In this document: piece by piece, positions 7,749 through 15,791 of the stretch
How positions within the stretch are numbered: the first letter of the stretch is position 1
Layout: each line of letters begins with the position of its first letter
NCBI RefSeq assembly: GCF_016888135.1
Contig: NZ_JACSWB010000145.1
Span: 1-40,018, forward strand
Direction of reading: 5' to 3'
Length of the DNA stretch: 40,018 nucleotides
Origin: Leptolyngbya sp. CCY15150
GTDB lineage: Bacteria; Cyanobacteriota; Cyanobacteriia; RECH01
Made by a program: the position numbers and the translations under genes
Notes under the pieces: model-generated
Database searches by the model: none
The model's input: only the letters and a program-made list of their open reading frames with translations
Told to the model about the DNA's origin: nothing

Positions 7749-8972
7749 TTAGTGGCGCAGGAGGAGGTAGTAAAGCTGCCCCGGCGTATTCACCAAGCCA
7801 GCGCGATCGCCCGCCACCACACCGGTTCCCAAAAAGATATCCACACGCCCCGGCCCGACGATCGCGCCGCCAGTATCTTGGTCGAGCACAAAGCGGCTCA
7901 CCCGATGGGATTCTAGGTCTCCCGAGGGCGTCGCATAGGGCAGCACCGTATGAATCATGGCCAGGGCTCCCGGCGGCATCAGGGTTTTGTCGGTGGCAAT
8001 GGAGCGATCGGCCGTCACCGGCACCCGCAGACTGCCGGTCGCCGCTGAGCCATAGGTTTCGCTGAAAAACACAAACCGCTGATTGCGGGGAATGTATCGA
8101 CTTAGCTCGTCGGGATAGGTGCGGAAATAATCCAGCACCATAGGCAGCGTTAGTTCCTCCAGGCTGAACTTGCCGTCATTGACCAGTTCTCGCCCCAGGC
8201 TGGTGTAGCTATACTCGGTGCGGCCGTTATAGCCCACGGTCATGATGGTGCCGTCGGTTAACTGCAGTTGCGCCGACCCCTGCACCTGCACCAAGAAAGC
8301 TTCTAAGCGATCGCGCAGCCACACCAGTTCTAGCCCCTGCAAGCGCCCCGATGAACCACCTAGACCATCACTCCCTTCCAGTTGCTGGCGCGTAGGATGG
8401 GGCTCTGCCCATTGCTCTAAATCTGGCGGACGGCGGTAGAGGGGATAGCGATACTCGGCGGTGGGTACACGGCTAGCGGCATAGACCGGCTCGAAATAGC
8501 CGGTGAAGTCTACGGATCCCAGTCCATCGGTGCCAATGGCTTGATACCAATCAAACTCCTGCATCACCGCGGTCTGCAGCGCTGTCCCCGATGAGGAGGT
8601 CAGCAGCAGCTCGCGAAATCGTTCTAAACTGCGACGCACCCGATCCCGCGTGATGCCGGGAATGGGGTAGTTGTCGTAGGCTGCTACCGCCGCTGGTGTT
8701 TGCAAATAAACCAAAGACTGGTGGATAGCCGCCAGCAGGGCCGTGCGATCGCTCTGCCAAACCAGGTGAGAGTCCAGATCATCGGTCTGCAACCCCTCGC
8801 CCCAGAGTTGCCCATCCCAGCCTAGGGATGGATCCATGTGTAACTGATCGACTAACTGATCGACAGAAACTGGGCGCAGCGGCTGCTCCGTAGCCTGGGC
8901 TGGCTGGACTAAGCTGACCATGCCAACCGCCGTTGCCGCCCCCCATGCCATCATCCAACGAGCCATGATCAT
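7749..8972 (-). CDS. mltA: MltA-type membrane-bound lytic murein transglycosylase
   Basis: The 407-residue exported protein cleaves peptidoglycan glycan strands to form 1,6-anhydro-muropeptides. It begins with a signal peptide ending near AQA (about residue 27), without a lipobox cysteine. It then shows the MltA core (SVDFTGYFEPVYAASRVP and YNGRTEYSYTSLG) and the C-terminal 3D domain DQDTGGAIVGPGRVDIFLGTG, with Asp364, Asp366 and Asp378. The length fits the family. The start overlaps the stop of the upstream small gene by one base (TAATG), so the two are probably translated together. murQ, which handles anhydro-sugar recycling products, lies about 1.2 kb away on the other strand, so cell-wall turnover functions are close together here. 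Confidence 0.93.
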   Translation of the reverse strand: MIMARWMMAWGAATAVGMVSLVQPAQATEQPLRPVSVDQLVDQLHMDPSLGWDGQLWGEGLQTDDLDSHLVWQSDRTALLAAIHQSLVYLQTPAAVAAYDNYPIPGITRDRVRRSLERFRELLLTSSSGTALQTAVMQEFDWYQAIGTDGLGSVDFTGYFEPVYAASRVPTAEYRYPLYRRPPDLEQWAEPHPTRQQLEGSDGLGGSSGRLQGLELVWLRDRLEAFLVQVQGSAQLQLTDGTIMTVGYNGRTEYSYTSLGRELVNDGKFSLEELTLPMVLDYFRTYPDELSRYIPRNQRFVFFSETYGSAATGSLRVPVTADRSIATDKTLMPPGALAMIHTVLPYATPSGDLESHRVSRFVLDQDTGGAIVGPGRVDIFLGTGVVAGDRAGLVNTPGQLYYLLLRH

Positions 8973-9223
8973 TAAAAGCGATCGACACTAGAACTAAAGT
9001 AGGGTTCTACCCGAATCCCAATAATCCGGGATGGACGAACCACCATATATTCCCCCTGAATGTTTTTGATGGGGACACTAATGAACTCATCGGACGATGA
9101 CTTGGGCACAAGCTCACCGCTGTACCACTTTTGAAATTCTTGGATCGTGGGAAAGCGAATTTCTTCCCGATGTCCACCGTCCATAAAAATATGTACAGCG
9201 TATTCCGTGGGGGTTCTGGGCAT
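8972..9223 (-). CDS. Small conserved-looking protein upstream of mltA (unknown function)
   Basis: The 83-residue soluble protein begins MPRTPTEYAVHIFMDGGHRE and has alternating polar and hydrophobic segments plus Trp33/Tyr34. No signal peptide or membrane segment is seen. The family is not recognised with certainty, though it resembles short conserved hypothetical proteins of cyanobacteria. Its TAA shares one base with the mltA ATG, a typical sign of translational coupling, which makes it a genuine gene. Its promoter should lie in 9224-9400. Confidence 0.75.
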   Translation of the reverse strand: MPRTPTEYAVHIFMDGGHREEIRFPTIQEFQKWYSGELVPKSSSDEFISVPIKNIQGEYMVVRPSRIIGIRVEPYFSSSVDRF

Positions 9224-9603
9224 AGTGAGTCACAATCCTACAGGTTTAATACAGGTCGTTGCCTAGAGTTGTTGCCTAGATCAGTGGGGATGTACCCATG
9301 CAGCAGAATGATGCACTCGGGAGTTTAGTCTCAACGCCGCTAGGTCGCCTCCCGTCTGCGATCGCCATTCACGGCAATTGTAGGGCAACAATGCTGCTAT
9401 TCTTCCCAGAAACCTAGCAAAATACAAATGTTTGACATGGATCTTCGTGAATCGATCGCCCAGGCCTACCAGGTCGGCTCTCTGAATCAACCCCTTGGAG
9501 CCAACCATTGGGCCAACCTAGGAGACCATAGATAGGAGGGGCAGCAACAGGGTAGGCTATCTACTACAGGATTGAGTTATGGGACTGAGAAGGTCGAGAT
9601 ATT
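9224..9603. other. Spacer between divergent genes
   Basis: These 380 bases separate the mltA partner gene from the DUF3110 gene. They should hold both promoters, but none is clear by eye. GTTGCCTAGA occurs twice near 9258-9282. An open frame on the minus strand at 9281-9508 has unlikely composition and no ribosome site and is not called. Confidence 0.5.
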
Positions 9604-9987
9604 ATGCAGGTATTTGTTCTTTTATTTAACGCTGGCACCAGCAACGAGGGCATCCACACCCTCAAGGTGAGCGATCGCAACATTGTGTTGATGTTTGAAC
9701 ATGAAGATGACGCCATACGCTACAGCCTGATGCTGGAAGCCCAGGATTTTGGCAGCCCCACGGTGGAAGCGTTTGAATCCGACGATATTGAAGAATTTTG
9801 CCTGGGGGCAGGCTATGAATGTAAACACATTCCCGCTGGCACCCTTGAAGTGCCACCCGATACCAACGCCCCCTCCACCGATTGGCAACCCGACGGCACC
9901 GCCAAACCGGAGCCGGTCAACCAAGAGGGTGGCTTTTCTGCCGATGAGCTAGAACGACTGCGGAAGCGGCTCGAAGGTCTGCTCTAG
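9604..9987 (+). CDS. DUF3110 protein
   Basis: The 127-residue protein matches the cyanobacterial/plastid DUF3110 pattern from the start: MQVFVLLFNAGTSNEGIHTL, then VLMFEHEDDAIRYSLMLEAQDF and a DDIEEFCLGAGYECKHIP segment. Family members are about this size and have no established biochemical role. The C-terminal third is a Pro-rich linker (about 85-110) followed by an amphipathic helix rich in Glu, Arg and Leu (about 112-127). It probably acts in the cytoplasm. A fold-back element begins 13 bases after the stop. Confidence 0.85.
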   Translation: MQVFVLLFNAGTSNEGIHTLKVSDRNIVLMFEHEDDAIRYSLMLEAQDFGSPTVEAFESDDIEEFCLGAGYECKHIPAGTLEVPPDTNAPSTDWQPDGTAKPEPVNQEGGFSADELERLRKRLEGLL

Positions 9988-9999
9988 CTAACAGGTTTG

Positions 10000-10087
10000 G
10001 GCGTTGCTGAATGAAGATATGACATCAGAAGGTGAGCAAGATGCTCACGGTTCGTTAGCGCAAATCATATCGCGATTCACCAACGCC
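10000..10087. mobile_element. 88-bp fold-back element (MITE-like)
   Basis: The ends GGCGTTGCTGAAT (10000-10012) and ATTCACCAACGCC (10075-10087) are inverted with one mismatch. Inside, GATATGA (10016-10022) pairs with TCATATC (10065-10071), and GTGAGCA (10032-10038) pairs with TGCTCAC (10042-10048). The whole element can thus fold into one long interrupted hairpin. It encodes nothing. The nearby repeats AGGTTTG (9993-9999 and 10089-10095) and GCTCTAGCT (9981-9989 and 10094-10102) are short direct duplications. They are not at the exact boundaries, so target-site duplication is uncertain. Confidence 0.6.
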
Positions 10088-10150
10088 AAGGTTTGCTCTA
10101 GCTGCCCGGTTCTCTCTCATCGTCTACCGCATACCCCATAGTGACTGATC

Positions 10151-11110
10151 ATGGCCAACTCTTCCCCCAACCTCACCCACCTCAACGAACGCGGTCATCT
10201 GCTCACCGAGCAGGCCAATCCCAATAGCCAAACCCTGGATCAGCTCAGCACCCTAGAGCTGGTTCAACTGTTCAACCAAGAAGACTACCGCGTCTTGGAA
10301 GCGATCGCCTCGGCCGAAACCGCGATCGCCCAAGCCATTGACCTGACGGCCCAGTGCCTCCGGCAGGGAGGACGACTGTTTTATGTGGGCGCTGGCACCA
10401 GCGGCCGTCTGGGCGTCCTAGATGCCGCAGAATGCCCCCCCACCTTTTGCACACCGCCAGAATTGGTGCAGGGCATCATTGCTGGGGGAGCGGCGGCCTT
10501 AGTGCGCAGTTCCGAAGATTTGGAAGATCGGCAGGAAGACGGTGCAGGAGCGATCGCCCATCGCCAGGTAACCGATTTGGATGTAGTGGTGGGCATCACG
10601 GCCGGCGGCACCACGCCCTTTGTCCATGGAGCTATCCAGGCGGCCCGCCAACGGGGAGCCCATACGATTTTTATCGCCTGCGTACCCCAGGATCAGTTCG
10701 CCATCGAGGTAGATGTTGATATTCGGCTGTTGGTGGGCCCCGAAATCTTAGCCGGATCCACCCGCCTCAAGGCCGGCACGGTCACCAAACTCGTCCTCAA
10801 TATCCTGTCCACCGGCGTCATGGTGCAGCTAGGCAAGGTCTACGGCAACCGCATGGTAGATGTAGCCGTGACCAACAATAAGCTCCACGATCGCGCCCTG
10901 CGGATGTTACAAGACTTGACAGATCTCAGCCGTCCTGAGGCGGCCCTGCTGCTGGAACGTAGCGGTCGGCAAGTGAAGTTAGCCCTACTGATGCACTGGA
11001 CTGGCTTAGATGCCGAGGCAGGCGATCGCCTCCTAGCACAGCATCAGGGTCAACTGCGTCAAGCCCTAGATCAACATTCAGCCACCCTGAAGGATTCATC
11101 AACCCATTAA
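10151..11110 (+). CDS. murQ: N-acetylmuramic acid 6-phosphate etherase
   Basis: The 319-residue cytoplasmic enzyme cleaves the D-lactyl ether of MurNAc-6-phosphate, giving GlcNAc-6-phosphate and lactate in cell-wall recycling. The family signature is clear: LTEQANPNSQTLDQLST near the N-terminus, then the SIS domain with FYVGAGTSGRLGVLDAAECP (about 77-96), the GGAAALVRSSEDLED stretch with catalytic-region acids, GITAGGTTPFVHGAI, and LAGSTRLKAGTVTKLVLNILSTG. The length is slightly above the usual 300. The ATG has no strong Shine-Dalgarno sequence. Together with the MltA gene it suggests muropeptide turnover. A matching anhydro-MurNAc kinase is not in the window. Confidence 0.95.
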   Translation: MANSSPNLTHLNERGHLLTEQANPNSQTLDQLSTLELVQLFNQEDYRVLEAIASAETAIAQAIDLTAQCLRQGGRLFYVGAGTSGRLGVLDAAECPPTFCTPPELVQGIIAGGAAALVRSSEDLEDRQEDGAGAIAHRQVTDLDVVVGITAGGTTPFVHGAIQAARQRGAHTIFIACVPQDQFAIEVDVDIRLLVGPEILAGSTRLKAGTVTKLVLNILSTGVMVQLGKVYGNRMVDVAVTNNKLHDRALRMLQDLTDLSRPEAALLLERSGRQVKLALLMHWTGLDAEAGDRLLAQHQGQLRQALDQHSATLKDSSTH

Positions 11111-12038
11111 TCAGCCCATGGCATCTACGCAAATTCACGAATATTTGCTAACATCGACGAACAGGCAGGCCGTGCATATGCGTACATTTTGCGATATCTT
11201 TTGTGAAGCGATCGCTATTCTCAGGGTTTATACTTAGAAATCAGGGTGCATGTTATCGATATTCATAGAGCGATCGCAGAACAATTAAACTGGCGCTCAC
11301 TACCACCAGGGTGTTTTTACTGAACTTACTTCATAAAAGGTTTAGTTCAACCAAGGCTGGCTTGCGTTTAGCCTGGAAAGCTCGTCAAGGGTTCAACGCC
11401 CTTACAGCAACAGCGTTAACCGAGCCCGCCGGTTCTTCCCTATCCATTGGGGGCCACCCGTGCCGTTCACCACGGTGTCACATTTGATGCATGAGCAGGT
11501 TCTGTTCACCTCAAGGCAGACTACCTAGGTGACCGGGCAGGTTGGCAGCATCGCATCTTCTTCGATCGGTTCATTTCATCATTCCACCATCAGGGCGATC
11601 GTCATGGGGAGACGACCTTAGAGCAACTACAGGACGACTCCCCATTCAGCTACTACAATGGGGACTTAAACCCCCCATTGCCTTCATCAGCAGGGGGCAA
11701 TGGACAACCATCATCACTTCAATCCCTATCTACCCGAGTCTGTGTCCTTAGGATGCAACACGCAACGGTTCATCGTTGTTACGGCGCGCCAAGCTAGAGG
11801 CGATCGCCGCTTAGCAGCATTTTGTCGAACAAGTCTCTCGGATCAACGTTCTCCAGCATCCACCAGGGTGTTGTTTTGATCCCAAATTGCACACCCCTAG
11901 GCCCACATCTGATCACGAAATCTAGGTTTCTGCTCTGTTCTCACAGCCAGCATCTTCAAATTCGGGCCCTATCCGCGTAACCATAGAAGATGTAGTGAAC
12001 TTCAACAGGTTCTGTCGTAAGACAGGGAAACGATAGAT
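11111..12038. other. 928-bp gene-free region with several potential RNA hairpins
   Basis: No frame here has coding character; the longest, 11542-11751, has odd composition. Features seen: TGAACT/AGTTCA arms around 11320-11350; CCGTG/CACGG arms near 11458-11476; and mutually exclusive pairings among ATGGGGAG (11604-11611), CTCCCCAT (11638-11645), CAATGGGG (11656-11663), CCCCATTG (11673-11680) and GGCAATGG (11696-11703). CACCAGGGTGTT occurs twice (near 11305 and 11861). No known RNA family (tmRNA, RNase P, SRP, Yfr1) was recognised. The promoter of the protease gene should lie at the right end. Confidence 0.5.
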
Positions 12039-13553
12039 ATGGTTACTGTTCTGATCCTATTGATCGCGCTGGGTGTATTGGGGTGGGGGCTATACCGATC
12101 GCTACCCCTCGGCAAGTTTGGCATCTTAGCATGGCTGCAATCCGTCCTGCTCATGGCTCCTTGGTTGCTCTTCTTTGCGCTATTTGCCGTTGGCATCTAT
12201 CTCAACTTAGCAGCGGTTTTACTCCTGCTACTGATCTCCATCACTGGGTATGTGCTTCTGGGACGGCGGCTGCGATCGCTCAGCCAAGATCCCCAGGTTC
12301 AAGAAAAAATGGCTATGTTGAAAAACTCGACAGCCCCATCTGCTTCGTCCTTCGATCCAGCATCGTCTACGGATGAAACACCCGAGGGGTCATCTGCCAA
12401 GTCAGTCACACCGTCGGAGGAGACCGCCAGCCTCGACGTGATTCCCATGCCCGCTGAAGACTTGAAAGCGGTGCAGGGCATCTTTGGCATTGATACCTTT
12501 TTTGCTACGGAAACCCTACCCTACCAAGAAGGCGTCATCTTTAAAGGGAACCTGCGGGGCGAAGCAGCCGACGTGCATGAGCGCCTCAGCAGCAGCCTCA
12601 AAGAACGAGTGGGCGATCGCTATAACCTGTTTTTAGTGCCAGCTCCCGATAGCCGACCTACGATTGTGGTGTTACCGAGCCGCAATGGCCCCCAGCCCAG
12701 CACCACCGCCCAGCGGCTGATTGCTTTGCTGCTAGCGCTGTTCACCTTTGCCACCTGCATGGAAACGGCCGGGCTATTTTTGGGGTTTGATCTGCTCAAC
12801 GAAATCAGTCGCTACTCGGAAGCCTTTCCCCTAGGCATCGGCATTGTGCTGATTTTGGCCGCCCACGAACTGGGGCATTGGCTGACGGCCGAACGCTATC
12901 AGGTGCGTCTCAGTCCACCGTTCTTCATTCCCACCTGGCAGATTGGCTCCTTTGGAGCCCTCACCCGCTTTGAAACATTGCTGAAAAACCGCAGCATCTT
13001 GTTCGATATTTCCTTGGCTGGGCCGGCGGTAGGTGGAGTGTTGTCCCTCGTGGCCTTGGTGATCGGTCTCGTGCTGTCGGGCCCTGGCAGCCTGTTTCAA
13101 GTGCCTACGGAGTTTTTCCAAGGGTCGATCTTGGTGGGCATGTTAGCCCGCATCGTCTTGGGTGCCGAGCTACAGCAAAGTATCGTTAGCATCCATCCGC
13201 TGACGATTCTAGGTTGGCTAGGTTTGGTGATTACCGCCCTCAATCTCATGCCCGCTGGACAGCTAGACGGTGGTCGAGTGATGCAGGCGGTCTACGGACG
13301 CAAGGTTGCCCGGTGGTCAACGATTATCACGCTAATTGTGTTGGGCATCGCCACCTTTGCCAACCCCCTTGCGCTCTACTGGGCTGTGTTGATTCTATTT
13401 CTACAGCGTGGTCTAGAGCGTCCTTGCTTAGAAGAACTTTCTGAACCCGATGATGCCAGGGCAGCCCTGGGTCTTCTAGCTTTCTTCTTAATGGCTGCAA
13501 CATTACTTCCAGTGACGCCGGCCTTAGCCGGACGCCTGGGCATAGGAGGATAA
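12039..13553 (+). CDS. Site-2 protease family (M50) intramembrane zinc metalloprotease, EGY-like
   Basis: The 504-residue multi-pass membrane protease cuts substrates within or next to transmembrane helices. Two N-terminal helices are followed by a soluble region (about 75-215, with a Ser/Thr-rich linker at 95-130). The protease core then contains HELGH (His276, Glu277, His280) and the third zinc ligand in NLMPAGQLDGG (Asp410). Further helices follow, including a C-terminal one. This soluble N-terminal part ahead of the core resembles the plastid EGY proteins and their cyanobacterial relatives rather than RseP, and no PDZ domain is seen. It is followed after 2 bases by a PIN protein gene, so they form an operon. 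The start follows a long untranslated region and has no strong ribosome site. Confidence 0.92.
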   Translation: MVTVLILLIALGVLGWGLYRSLPLGKFGILAWLQSVLLMAPWLLFFALFAVGIYLNLAAVLLLLLISITGYVLLGRRLRSLSQDPQVQEKMAMLKNSTAPSASSFDPASSTDETPEGSSAKSVTPSEETASLDVIPMPAEDLKAVQGIFGIDTFFATETLPYQEGVIFKGNLRGEAADVHERLSSSLKERVGDRYNLFLVPAPDSRPTIVVLPSRNGPQPSTTAQRLIALLLALFTFATCMETAGLFLGFDLLNEISRYSEAFPLGIGIVLILAAHELGHWLTAERYQVRLSPPFFIPTWQIGSFGALTRFETLLKNRSILFDISLAGPAVGGVLSLVALVIGLVLSGPGSLFQVPTEFFQGSILVGMLARIVLGAELQQSIVSIHPLTILGWLGLVITALNLMPAGQLDGGRVMQAVYGRKVARWSTIITLIVLGIATFANPLALYWAVLILFLQRGLERPCLEELSEPDDARAALGLLAFFLMAATLLPVTPALAGRLGIGG

Positions 13554-13555
13554 CC

Positions 13556-14359
13556 ATGGCAACTGCAATCCCACCCGTTGAAGTCGTTCTAGATCTCAGT
13601 ACGTTATCGGCAACGAATACGCGAGAGTGGATGGGCTTTGCCCGGGTGGGAACGTGCTATGTCCCCAAAATCATCCACGAAGAAATGCGGTTTCTCCACG
13701 AACGGGCTCCCGACCCTGACCTAGAACGGGTTGCCCGAGAATTTAACCGCTTCTATCGAGACTGTCAGTGGCACATCAGTGATGCGATCGCCCATCATCC
13801 GGCCCTACGCTCCTCTAGCGGCGAAGCGTTGACCAAACGCAACCGGATTGGGCTAGCGGTAGCGCGATGTGCCTATGGTCTTGCCGAGGATAACCCGACG
13901 CATTTGGTGGTTCTTGTGGTCAGCGATCGCGCCATGATGCAGCGTATCTACAGCATGAAGGTGCCCAACCTCTGTGCCATCAATGGAGCCATGCTCTTGC
14001 AGTGGAGCCAAACGGGGCAGCGCCCTATTCCGATCATTCAAAAAATTCAAGAAATGCGGATTTCATCGGGCACGCGGGCCCGCCTGGCAGTCAATGCCTC
14101 ATCCAGTTCCCATAGCACCTACATTCAAACCTCCACCCGCATTCAATCCAACTCGTCGCCACGACCGCGATCGCCCGTGATCCATGCGCCGGTTGCCTCC
14201 ACGCCCAACTGGCTACCGGACGTTATTTCCATCTTGACGGCCCTGGCTGCCCTAGGAATTGCGATCGCCGTGGGCTGGTATATGCTGTCCCACTCCGCCT
14301 CTCAGCAAAGCAGTCCCCAAAGCCGCCTCTGGTTAGCCGCCCAAATCACCTCCAGTTAG
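13556..14359 (+). CDS. PIN-domain protein with C-terminal membrane anchor
   Basis: The 267-residue protein has an N-terminal PIN-like nuclease fold. Asp13 (in VVLDLSTLS), Glu42/Glu43 (IIHEEM) and Asp124 (VVSDRAMMQ) sit where the acidic metal ligands are expected. A Ser/Thr-rich, Pro-rich linker (about 180-217) leads to one hydrophobic segment (219-244) and a short tail, the layout of a tail-anchored protein with its catalytic domain in the cytoplasm. The start is supported by TAGGAGGA, 6 bases ahead, overlapping the end of the protease gene. The substrate is unknown. Its 3' end overlaps the converging kinase gene by 4 bases. Confidence 0.8.
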   Translation: MATAIPPVEVVLDLSTLSATNTREWMGFARVGTCYVPKIIHEEMRFLHERAPDPDLERVAREFNRFYRDCQWHISDAIAHHPALRSSSGEALTKRNRIGLAVARCAYGLAEDNPTHLVVLVVSDRAMMQRIYSMKVPNLCAINGAMLLQWSQTGQRPIPIIQKIQEMRISSGTRARLAVNASSSSHSTYIQTSTRIQSNSSPRPRSPVIHAPVASTPNWLPDVISILTALAALGIAIAVGWYMLSHSASQQSSPQSRLWLAAQITSS

Positions 14360-15642
14360 GCTGGATGCAAGGAACGACGCTGCGCTAAGCGCGCTACTCC
14401 ATAGGCAGCTTCGGTTTGCGCAGCAGGGCTCACAGGTACGGGGAGCAGGCGATCGCGAATGGCCGTCCAGGTCGGATTCTGGGCCCCACCGCCCGCCGTA
14501 TAGACCTGGGTCAAGGGCGAAGCACCTAGATCCACCAAGCGCTGATAGCCCAGGGCCTCAATCCGGGCTATGCCTTCCAAGATGCCCTGGAGAAACAGAG
14601 CGTCTTCAGGGGGGCGGGGCGTGAGGCGCGGCAGCAGATGGGGATCCGCCACAGGAAAGCGTTCTCCTGGCCCCGGCAGCGGATAGTAGTCGAGCTGGCT
14701 AGGAACCGCAGCATCGATCTGCTGACTCAGATGGGCGATCGCTTGATCATCAAAAAACTGCCGCAGCACCGCTCCCCCAGTATTCGACGCTCCCCCCACC
14801 AGCCAGCGATCGCCAAAACGATGGCTATAAATTCCCTCCGCTGCCCGATCCACGCGGGTCTGGCTGAGCAGCTTGAGTACCAAGGTCGATCCCAGCGAGG
14901 TGACCGCCTGGCCAGGTTCCGCCGCGTCACTGGCCAAAAATGCCGCGATGCTATCGGTGGTGCCCGCACAAACCTCGCAGCTCTCGGGGATGGAAAACTC
15001 TTGGGCGATCGCTGGCGTTAGACAGGCAATGGGGCAGCCAGGCGTCAGCACCTGCGGTAGACGCACAGACTGCACCGCCGCTGGCAGGGTTTGAAACCAA
15101 TCGGGATAGCGATCGCCCGCCACGTCGTAGCCTAGCTTCAGGGCATTATGATAATCGCTGAGGCCAAGAATGCCGTGGAGATGGAAGGCTAGCCAATCGG
15201 CCTGATGCAGCAGGTAGAGAGGGCCGTCTTGGGTCAAGCCGCGATCGCCCCACCATAGTAATTTCGCCAGACTGGAGGTAGCGCTAATCACCGGATGATC
15301 TGGAGGCGCGATCGCCCTCAGGTCGTCTATCACCACCTGACCGCGACTATCGTTGTACAGCAGCGGCTCCGTCACCGGCTGCCCCTGGGCATCACACAAC
15401 AGCACCGTCCCCGACGTACCATTGAGAGCGATCGCCCCCAGCCCTTGCCGCACCGTCAGGGGAAGCTGCCCCAAAAGCTGAACGAGAGACTGCCGCCATT
15501 GCTCAGCCCATTGGGCCGGATCTCCTAGCGCCACCGTCACCCGCCTAGAAGCTAAGATCGCGCCAGATGGATCAAGGGCGATCGCCCGCGCCCCAGATGT
15601 GCCGAAATCAATGCCGAGGGCGTAGTGCTCTGAGTTCATCAT
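14356..15642 (-). CDS. FGGY-family sugar kinase, probably D-ribulose kinase (SePSK type)
   Basis: The 428-residue protein is an FGGY carbohydrate kinase of the short type. It begins ALGIDFGTSGARAIALD (Asp12, phosphate-binding loop) and has NGTSGTVLL (72-81), QADWLAFHL, CAGTTDSIAAF (Asp230, catalytic base position) and the C-terminal nucleotide motif TAGGGAQNPTW. This length and these motifs fit the cyanobacterial SePSK/plant XK-1 group, reported to phosphorylate D-ribulose, rather than the longer xylulokinases and glycerol kinases. It would make ribulose 5-phosphate, a Calvin cycle and pentose phosphate intermediate. Two adjacent ATGs (15642 and 15639) are possible. Its TAA overlaps the PIN gene's TAG. 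Confidence 0.85.
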   Translation of the reverse strand: MMNSEHYALGIDFGTSGARAIALDPSGAILASRRVTVALGDPAQWAEQWRQSLVQLLGQLPLTVRQGLGAIALNGTSGTVLLCDAQGQPVTEPLLYNDSRGQVVIDDLRAIAPPDHPVISATSSLAKLLWWGDRGLTQDGPLYLLHQADWLAFHLHGILGLSDYHNALKLGYDVAGDRYPDWFQTLPAAVQSVRLPQVLTPGCPIACLTPAIAQEFSIPESCEVCAGTTDSIAAFLASDAAEPGQAVTSLGSTLVLKLLSQTRVDRAAEGIYSHRFGDRWLVGGASNTGGAVLRQFFDDQAIAHLSQQIDAAVPSQLDYYPLPGPGERFPVADPHLLPRLTPRPPEDALFLQGILEGIARIEALGYQRLVDLGASPLTQVYTAGGGAQNPTWTAIRDRLLPVPVSPAAQTEAAYGVARLAQRRSLHPA

Positions 15643-15791
15643 GCATGTCCTAGTTTGTGGGCATGGTCGCTCGGGGACAATCTATGTAGCGATCCCCCAA
15701 CTATCCGCTGACTCGCCAGTGTACGATTCGAAAGCTGTCCGCCATCCATGCCTGCGGCTAGCCTTTGCCCATCTATCTCGCCCTAGATGCT

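Noticed and set aside
11542..11751. 69-codon frame in the 928-bp gap
   Set aside because: No ribosome site or family resemblance, and it runs through the hairpin ladder.
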